From: Neoscytalidium dimidiatum
Lineage: Eukaryota; Ascomycota; Dothideomycetes; Botryosphaeriales; Botryosphaeriaceae
Assembly (NCBI GenBank): GCA_037367355.1
Contig: CM074695.1
Span: 3,038,001-3,102,000, forward strand
DNA length: 64,000 nt
Reading direction: 5' to 3'
The notes beneath the pieces are model-generated. The model worked only from the letters and a program-made list of their open reading frames with translations, did no database searches and was not told where the DNA came from. Of this stretch, positions 57,497 through 64,000 are shown piece by piece; the stretch's first letter is position 1, and each line of letters starts with the position of its first letter. The position numbers and the translations under genes are program-made.

Positions 57497-58545
57497 ACCT
57501 AGCCATCGTCCGCACATCCTTTTCCTCCACGGCAGCTTCGGCTCCGCCGCCATCTGCCTCCCCTACCTGACGCACCTCTCCACCCACCACGGTATCTCCT
57601 GCCATGCGCTGTACCTGCGGGGCCACGGCGGCAGCTAGGCCGTAGGGTACGCGCGCATGGTGTTCGGGACGGGGCGGGGAGATATGGCGGAGGATGTGCG
57701 CGCCGCCGGGGGATGGTTAAAGGGAGAGCACGGGGAGGTGGATTTGGCCCTGGTGGGGCATTCGAGCGGTGGGGGGTTGGCGCAATGGGTCGTCGAGAGG
57801 GGTGGGGTGGAGGTGCGGGTGAGGGGGCTGGCGTTGTTGGCCGGGACGCCGTGTTTTGGGCAGCGAGTAGCTCCCCCTTTCTCCTTTCTGTCCTGGTAGT
57901 TTAGGGGTGGGATTTCGCGTTGTGATCAGAGATGTGAGAATCAAAGGAAAGACTCGAAGGTGCTGGAGTACGGGGGACCGGTATGGGATAGACGAATCCT
58001 GACCTGCCGCAGGATTGGCGTCCACTGGAACTGGTTCTAGCACGACCAGCTCCTCCCCATCCGCGTCCTTTTCCACTTGTACCACCCGCTTTCTCCGCTG
58101 TCGACTCTCCCATCAAAGGCGCATTTTTTTAACCCCGTAGTTCCGGACCGTGGTTTCGCCGGACTTGCATGACTGGATATGAGAGCTTCGTCTGGCCGAA
58201 TCAGATGATGCGCCGGCTTGTCGATCCGATGAAGGTTTTGCTGAATCTCATTCGATGGAAGAGCAACGCGCAGCAGATTTGGTGGTGGCGGGGAAGAAGG
58301 ATAGATTGATGGAGATGAGGTTGATGGAGGAGATGGTGGAAGAGTATCGATATGCATACGTGGCCTTGGTGAGAGAGAAGAAGATGGATGGGACTGTAGA
58401 TGACGTGAAGGCTCTAAAGAAGGGAGACGGGAGAACTAGACAAGGGATCAGTTGTGCTGAATTAGATGCGGCGCATCATCTGCAGAACGATGTGGTATGG
58501 GAAGAAGGCGTTGAGAGTGTGGCAGGATTTTGGGCACAGCTTTGA
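57497..58545 (+). pseudogene. Decayed alpha/beta-hydrolase gene
   Basis: Translated fragments line up as one alpha/beta hydrolase in shifting frames. They are the oxyanion-type HILFLHGSFGS near 57515, LYLRGHGGS, the nucleophile elbow LVGHSSGGGLAQW near 57748, GLALLAGTPCFG, then IGVHWNWF near 58015, VLFHLYHPLSPLS, YESFVWPNQMMRRLVDPMKVLL near 58165-58240, and LVVAGKKDRLMEMRLMEEM from 58274. Stop codons interrupt it at 57636-57638 and 58038-58040, and at least two frameshifts occur (58120-58170 and 58240-58270). The 3' part stays open to 58545. Too many lesions for one sequencing error, so I read it as a genuine pseudogene. The substrate class is unknown. Confidence 0.75.
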
Positions 58546-58695
58546 AGAATTATTCATGGATTGTGCGACTCAGCATTTCTGCTAATATTGATCTCTCGTG
58601 GTCTTAAGCCAATTGTATATCATACAGTTCCCTTGTGCGAATGCAGAATGTCTCGATGCGCCTACGCTGTTTGGACCCATGGTATTGGCAAACTT

Positions 58696-59727
58696 TTAGA
58701 AAATCTTCGATAACACCCTCTTGACCTCCTCTGGTTGCTCCGGCACATCCTTTGCCTTCTTCGACTTGACCTCTGCCTGCTTGAACTGCCTCCTGATCTC
58801 TTTTTCGGCGACGGCAGTAGCATCCTCCTTTCCGCCACTCTTGCTTTTCTTCTTCGCCGCCATACCCTCCAGCATCTTCGCCCTCTCCACGTTCTGAATG
58901 AATTCCTTATTCTCCCTCGTACTCCTCGCAATCTCTGCTCTCATCCTGCTCGCGCGCTCTGCATTCTCGTTCGCAATTTGTTCCGTCAAATGGTGCCACT
59001 TGAAGCCCGTCAAGTACCGCATATTCCACACATCATCATAATAGTACCCGCCCTTCTTCCCGCCAATAATCCTCGCATTCAGCAGCTCCACGCACGCCTT
59101 CGCCTCCTTCTTATCCAGAAACTCCACCCAACCATCCACGTAATTCTTCTTCTTGTTGCCGCCGGAAGCCTTGCGCCGCTTGTACACGGCCGGGTCCTCG
59201 GGCGTTAGGAAGACGCGGCCGATCTTGCCGTGCTGGCTGAGGAGCGACTTGACGGTCGCGGGCTTCATGAAGGGCGGGATGCGCGACAGGTAGACGACGC
59301 CCGTTTTCTTCACCGCCTTTTGCGCCTTCTCGAGCTTCTTCTTGCTCAGCGGTTTCTTGGGCGCGGGCGCGGGCTTGAGCGGGTCATCGTTGCCGTCGTC
59401 GTCGTCGTCGCCGCCGCCTTGGTCATCCTCTCCAGGAGCGGGTTGCTCGTCTTCTGCGCCTTCTTGCTTGGGCTTGATTTCGGAGCTCGTCGGTAGTTTT
59501 TTTGTGTCCGCCTTGCGTAGCAGTGAAGGGTCGAATACGTCGTCGTCGTCGTCGTCGTCATCTTCTACGGACTCCTGGTCGGACTCGTCGACTTTGCGCC
59601 GCTTGTTTGCGCGACCGGCGAGCGTGGCGCGGCCCTTGCTCTCCTCCTCTGAGCTGTAGCCGGCTTCCTCATCGTCGTCACTTGCATCATTGGCTTCGAG
59701 CCACTCGTTTCTCTTCCGGGTGGACAT
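58696..59727 (-). CDS. ESF2: Pre-rRNA-processing protein ESF2 (ABT1 family)
   Basis: Intronless, 343 aa. The first 130 residues are acidic with poly-Asp runs and Lys patches. The RRM spans about 140-235 (GVVYLSRIPPFMKP as RNP2-like, GWVEFLDKKEAKACVELLN as RNP1-like, with the insert KRRKASGGNKKK). It is followed by the family block YYYDDVWNMRYLTGFKWHHLTEQ, ANENAERASRMRAEI and a basic helical tail. ESF2/ABT1 works in the nucleolus in the 90S small-subunit processome, helping cleavage of 18S precursors with Dbp8. Codirectional with ATP25, 224 bp away. Confidence 0.93.
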   Translation of the reverse strand: MSTRKRNEWLEANDASDDDEEAGYSSEEESKGRATLAGRANKRRKVDESDQESVEDDDDDDDDVFDPSLLRKADTKKLPTSSEIKPKQEGAEDEQPAPGEDDQGGGDDDDDGNDDPLKPAPAPKKPLSKKKLEKAQKAVKKTGVVYLSRIPPFMKPATVKSLLSQHGKIGRVFLTPEDPAVYKRRKASGGNKKKNYVDGWVEFLDKKEAKACVELLNARIIGGKKGGYYYDDVWNMRYLTGFKWHHLTEQIANENAERASRMRAEIARSTRENKEFIQNVERAKMLEGMAAKKKSKSGGKEDATAVAEKEIRRQFKQAEVKSKKAKDVPEQPEEVKRVLSKIF

Positions 59728-59951
59728 GTTGATCGGGGAATGTTCTGGTTGATTGCGGTGGTTCGGAGGAGAGTCGCGGCATAGAAAATTGGCCGCACAA
59801 TTCCCTTATCGATAAGAGTATCGCGCACAGCAACAGATCAGCAAACAGGTTAACTTACTATTCGGGTAGATCCAACTTTCGGACACAAGATGAGTGCGAT
59901 CAAGGTCTGCTGTACGCAATATGCAATGTCTACATCTGCGTCTCTACGTAT

Positions 59952-62225
59952 CTAGTTGACGCTCTGTCTACCAAGCACGCTTGCCCGAAACTGTTCCAAC
60001 ATGCTCTGCGAACTCTCTTCTTTGCCCACTTCTTCCGCGCGCAGGGAGCGCATGCAGGTATCCCAGAGCTTCACCCACTCTCCTTCTCTAGCACCATTTC
60101 CCCATGCCTTGTCAACGTCCGGCTCAACCACCAAAAGACATCTCATTACTGCTTCGCGGACATCATCCTTCAACTCGACCGGCGGAATCTCTTGCGGCAT
60201 GGTAGCAAGGCAATCACGCAACGCTGTGATACAGTTCGCCTGATGGCCAGTGAAGGCAACTCCATTGAGAGCAATTGCGTACATCTGTGCAGAGCGAGGG
60301 TGCATGGCCAAGGCCGTAGAGCTCCAAATATGCCACATCCCTTTCATGTCCCCCAGAATGGCATGACTTCGAAGCAGGTGGGCGAAAGTCTCCGGTTTCA
60401 GAGGCAAACCCAGCATGTCTATCTGATGGAGAATCTCATGACGCACACGGCGGTTGTAGTCCGCCCGCTTCTGAGCTTTGACAGGATCCTTGTGTCGCGC
60501 ATTCAAGTCGCTTGTAAGCGTCGAGACCGAGTCATGGAGCATAAGGATGATCTTGTCCGTAAGAACAGGATACGAATGGCCTTTCATGGAGTAGAGAAGG
60601 GCGAAAACGATTTGGTAGCGACGTAGAGACGTTGCCCTGTTGAGTTCTCCGGGATGTTCGCGGGATAACATGGCGTGGATACCAGCAAGAAACATATGCT
60701 CTGGGACGCGCACACCAGCCAATTGCATTTCTTCGAGAAGATGATGCACAAGCGAAATCGGATATCCGGGATGATTTACAGATAGAGCGGAGAGGTAGAG
60801 GTGCAAAATGGCTTCATAATGAAGGACATCCGGGAATTCAGGGATGTAACGGTAAAACTCCTCCAAAAATGGCGAAAGGTCTTCGCGAGTGCGTCCGGGC
60901 CCCTTGCCTAAAGCTTCCAGCTTTTCCTCTGCAGACATTTGATGCAGTTGCTCAAGTTTGTTGGCAAGAGCGATGGCCTCAGCATGTTGATCAGAGTTGG
61001 CTTGCTCTCGCAATTGGTAGGGGGCGATGTGGTCGATCGTAGACGTTTCGCGGCTTGGGAGAGTACTCATAGGCGATCTCCATGCCCTTAGCCAGCAGTT
61101 AGTTGCGGTTCGTTTTCCAACTCTTGCAAATGCCAAATTCGTACCATATTGCCTTGCTCCTGATGTATGGTAGGCTCGGGCCTGCAGTGGTGCCTGTGGA
61201 CCGCCTTGGGGGAATCCCGGTGATTGCTTGGCCACGCTGGTATCTACAAGGACTGCTCCGTTAGGGTTATACACTGTGTCCTTGGCCTGCTCGAGGGCAC
61301 CCTCAGGAGCCTGCGCTTCTTTTCTTCGCCTATCAGTCTTCAGCACTCCATTCCACAGAGTTTCGAGGTCCAGTTCTGCTCTCTTCTCCTCCGTGAAGAT
61401 TTGAAGAACGATGCTCACGCCGTTCGATTGCCCACCAAAGCCGACAAAGCCTTCTGTCTTTGGGGCAGTTTTCGGGGCCGACTCAGCCGCCTTTACTGAA
61501 CCAACATTGACACATATCCAGCCAGTCCGAATGCCGTCATCCGCAGCGAGACTGCTTTCTGACACACCAGCATTGGAAAGCATCCTCGCCTTTCGCGCTT
61601 TGCGCCTCAGCTTCAACTTCAATTCATTCCGGCCCAGAAGCCCATCAGCATGTGGACTCAATTTGTATTCAGTCCGTAACCACCTGCATAACCTGTCGGC
61701 GGATACATGGAGATGTTTCTCGCTACGCGCTGTTCCGAATAGCATGAGGAGGTTCGCGCCGAGGGCTGGTGGAGGGTCAAGTCCTCTAAGATCGAGAAGC
61801 GAAAGATCGTCAATGCCGAGATCTACTGAAACGTATTGAAGGAAATTTTCGAGAATCGGCGGCGGATGCTCAGGAAGATCGGGCACGCGCTGCCTGTCGG
61901 CTAGCAGGTGGGCTGCGGCGTCGAGGGGCCGATGAGGCGAATCGACTTGGAGGTACCAGGGGACGGGCGCATCCTGTGAGTTTGAGGGTGGGGGTGTCGC
62001 TCCGGTGGATAGCCCATCTTCGGTCTGATATTGCTCCCTGTTCGAAGAGCTATCAGAAAGACGCAAAGACGCGGTGGCGAAAGGCCTGATGGTTGGGCGA
62101 GTGCGTGACAAGCCGTTTGCGCTTGCGGGGATCTCGACGCCTGCGAGCGATGCAAATGACCTCAAAAAATTGGTGCGGCAGGCATTGCATCGAATTCCCG
62201 ACGCAATGGCCTTGGAAGTAGCCAT
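59952..62225 (-). CDS. ATP25: Mitochondrial ATP synthase biogenesis protein ATP25
   Basis: Single exon, 757 aa. The N-terminus (MATSKAIASGIRCNACRTNFLRS) is a basic presequence. An RsfS-like domain is split between about 125-195 (LGIDDLSLLDLRGLDPPPALG, HLHVSADRLCRWLR) and 225-300 (WICVNVGSVKAA, ELDLETLWN), with a long insert. The C-terminal half (430-740) is alpha-helical, PPR-like: YRYIPEFPDVLHYEAILHLYLSAL, KPETFAHLLRSHAILGDMKGMW. In yeast, Atp25 is cleaved; the C-part stabilises the ATP9 mRNA and the N-part aids assembly of the subunit 9 ring. Divergent from NMD3 over 335 bp. Confidence 0.88.
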   Translation of the reverse strand: MATSKAIASGIRCNACRTNFLRSFASLAGVEIPASANGLSRTRPTIRPFATASLRLSDSSSNREQYQTEDGLSTGATPPPSNSQDAPVPWYLQVDSPHRPLDAAAHLLADRQRVPDLPEHPPPILENFLQYVSVDLGIDDLSLLDLRGLDPPPALGANLLMLFGTARSEKHLHVSADRLCRWLRTEYKLSPHADGLLGRNELKLKLRRKARKARMLSNAGVSESSLAADDGIRTGWICVNVGSVKAAESAPKTAPKTEGFVGFGGQSNGVSIVLQIFTEEKRAELDLETLWNGVLKTDRRRKEAQAPEGALEQAKDTVYNPNGAVLVDTSVAKQSPGFPQGGPQAPLQARAYHTSGARQYGTNLAFARVGKRTATNCWLRAWRSPMSTLPSRETSTIDHIAPYQLREQANSDQHAEAIALANKLEQLHQMSAEEKLEALGKGPGRTREDLSPFLEEFYRYIPEFPDVLHYEAILHLYLSALSVNHPGYPISLVHHLLEEMQLAGVRVPEHMFLAGIHAMLSREHPGELNRATSLRRYQIVFALLYSMKGHSYPVLTDKIILMLHDSVSTLTSDLNARHKDPVKAQKRADYNRRVRHEILHQIDMLGLPLKPETFAHLLRSHAILGDMKGMWHIWSSTALAMHPRSAQMYAIALNGVAFTGHQANCITALRDCLATMPQEIPPVELKDDVREAVMRCLLVVEPDVDKAWGNGAREGEWVKLWDTCMRSLRAEEVGKEESSQSMLEQFRASVLGRQSVN

Positions 62226-62560
62226 GGCGCTGTTGGGAAGGAGTTGGGGTGCGGAGAAAAGAAGAGCACAGGGAAAGAGGTGTTCCGGCGCCAGGAATGC
62301 TCTCGCCGCGGCAATGCACTAGCTGGCTTAATGTGCCTAAGGCAGGAACGGTGTTTTTTGCCTCCGCCGCTATCGATAAGCATCCAGGCATCTTTTCACT
62401 CGCAGCTTGACTCCGCCTGCTGACAATTCCTGAACTATTTCCAAGAAGCTCGTGGGGCAAATCTTGCGCTCCCCTCGCGCTCGTATATTATTCACTTTCT
62501 CTTCACCTTCACCTTACACTCTCATTTCTGCTTCTGAGATACCCCACACCTGCGCAAATA
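62226..62560. promoter_or_regulatory. Divergent promoter of ATP25 and NMD3
   Basis: 335 bp between the two start codons; the NMD3 side is C/T-rich (62460-62530), as in many fungal leaders. Confidence 0.5.
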
Positions 62561-64000
62561 ATGTCCATGGACCTCGATAACGGCGCTGTCGCCTTCCAAC
62601 CCGCGGCGCAGAATGCGGCAACCATCCTTTGCTGCAACTGCGGCGCCCCAATCGACGGCACCACAGCTGCCGGCGCGCTCTGCTACGACTGCATCAAGCT
62701 CACTGTCGACATCAGCGAGGGAATCCAGAGAGAGGCTGTGCTTCACTCCTGCAGGGATTGCGACAGGTACGTTGTCTGCGCCCGCTTCTTGCACCAACCC
62801 AGCTAACCTGCAATCAGATGGATGTCGCCGCCCAGTCAGTGGATAGTCGCCCAGCCCGAGTCTCGCGAACTCCTCGCTCTTTGTCTCCGGAAACTACGCG
62901 GCCTCAACAAGGTGCGCATCATCGATGCCAGCTTCATCTGGACCGAGCCTCACTCTCGAAGAATCAAAGTCAAGATCACAATACAGCAGGAGGCTTTCCA
63001 GAACACAATTCTGCAGCAGTCTTTTGAGGTTGAATATGTTCTCGCAAACCAGCAGTGCCCGGACTGTGCTAAGAGCTATACCCACAACACATGGAGAGCT
63101 TCCGTGCAAGTGCGACAGAAGGTTACTCACAAGCGTACCTTCCTCTACCTCGAACAACTCATTCTAAAGCATTCGGCGCACAAAGATACAATCAACATCA
63201 AGGAAACCCATGAAGGAATTGACTTTTTCTTCGCCCATCGCAACCAGGCAGAGAAATTCGTCGATTTCCTGAAGTCTGTCGTACCAGTCTTCACCAAAAA
63301 ATCCCAGGAACTTATCTCTATGGATATCCACACATCTGTCAAGTCGTACAAGTTTACCTACTCAGTCGAAATTGTCCCTATCTGCAAGGACGACCTCGTT
63401 GTGCTACCTATCAAGATGGCAAAGCAACTGGGCAATGTCGCACCCATGACCCTATGCAATCGCATTGGAACCGCCGTTCAAGTCCTGGATACTCAGACGC
63501 TTCAGACCGCGGACATCAGCCCCGAGGTTTTCTGGCGGTCACCTTTTACGCCGCTTGCAGATGTCACCGAGCTTGTCGAATTCATTGTGTTGGACATCGA
63601 ACCCCTTGGTCCCACCAAAGGTCGTTACGTCCTGGCAGAGGCAACGGTGGCCCGCGCATCAGACATGGGTTCCAACGATCAGACATTCTACACAAGAACG
63701 CACCTGGGCGGCGTGCTGAACGTTGGTGACTCAGTAATGGGATATCACCTTCTTGGTACTAATTTCAACAATGAGCTACTGGATGAGCTGGAGAACAGCA
63801 AGCAGTACTCATCAACAATTCCCGATGTCATGCTGGTCAAGAAGCACTACGCGCGCAAGAAGAGGAACAAGCGCAACTGGAAGGTCAGGCGCATGGCCAA
63901 AGAGGAGAGTGAGATGCTTCCCCGCAAGCAAGACCAAGAGCGCCTCGAGCGCGACTTTGAAATGTTCCTTCGCGATGTCGAAGAAGATGAGGAATACCGT
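62561..64000 (+). CDS. NMD3: 60S ribosomal export protein NMD3, 5' part (cut by window end)
   Basis: Exons 62561-62766 and 62818-64000 and beyond; 395 residues are in the window and the frame is open at the edge. The 51-nt intron has GTACGT and an AATCAG end; the join AG|A gives CRDCDRWMSPPSQW. Four Cys pairs of the N-terminal zinc ribbons are visible: CCNC (24-27), CYDC (41-44), CRDC (64-67) and CPDC further on. Other family text: KVRIIDASFIWTEPHSRRIKVK, SYKFTYSVEIVPICKDDLV, GHxxx-free RTHLGGVLNVGDSVMGYHL. NMD3 is the adaptor that carries a nuclear export signal for Crm1 on pre-60S subunits; that C-terminal signal lies beyond the window. Confidence 0.95.

Overview
The window is 64 kb of nuclear DNA from a filamentous ascomycete (Pezizomycotina; a Dothideomycete-like fungus is my guess, not shown). 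The evidence is about two dozen genes with short GT-AG introns (about 50-70 nt, with CTAAC/CTGAC-type branch sites), fungal-only families (Zn2Cys6 factors, DUF2434, ATP25, a GPI-anchored Ser/Thr-rich wall protein), pyrimidine-rich leaders and gene-poor spacers. Exon joins below were worked out by hand from splice consensus and reading phase.

Layout. 1-9.1 kb: one GPI-anchored repeat protein (1731-4909) followed by a 4.2 kb spacer. 9.1-23.6 kb: a run of genes that reads like an accessory metabolic cluster. It holds a transcription factor with two C2H2 fingers plus a Zn2Cys6 domain, a cupin, a flavin monooxygenase fused to an acetoacetate-decarboxylase-like domain, an MFS transporter, a bicovalent-type FAD-linked oxidase and a short-chain dehydrogenase. 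No PKS, NRPS or terpene synthase is visible, so I read it as a degradation or tailoring cluster for a small, perhaps aromatic, molecule; the substrate is unknown.

24-43 kb: a low-complexity Gly/Pro/Asp-rich orphan, then housekeeping genes: gamma-tubulin complex protein GCP4, the wybutosine enzyme TYW1, a PQ-loop membrane protein, a DUR3-type urea transporter with a GATA-rich promoter, an FBXO21-like F-box protein and exonuclease EXO1. 43-51 kb: TMA16, MAM33/p32, the mitochondrial citrate carrier CTP1 and a second Zn2Cys6 regulator. 53-64 kb: a DUF2434 membrane protein, a DUF4202 protein, a decayed alpha/beta-hydrolase pseudogene, ESF2, ATP25 and the 5' part of NMD3, which runs off the right edge.

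Genes working together. Several pairs are divergent over short spacers: TYW1/PQ-loop, EXO1/TMA16, MAM33/CTP1 (both mitochondrial) and ATP25/NMD3. ESF2, NMD3 and TMA16 all belong to ribosome biogenesis. No rRNA, convincing tRNA, CRISPR or intact transposon was found.
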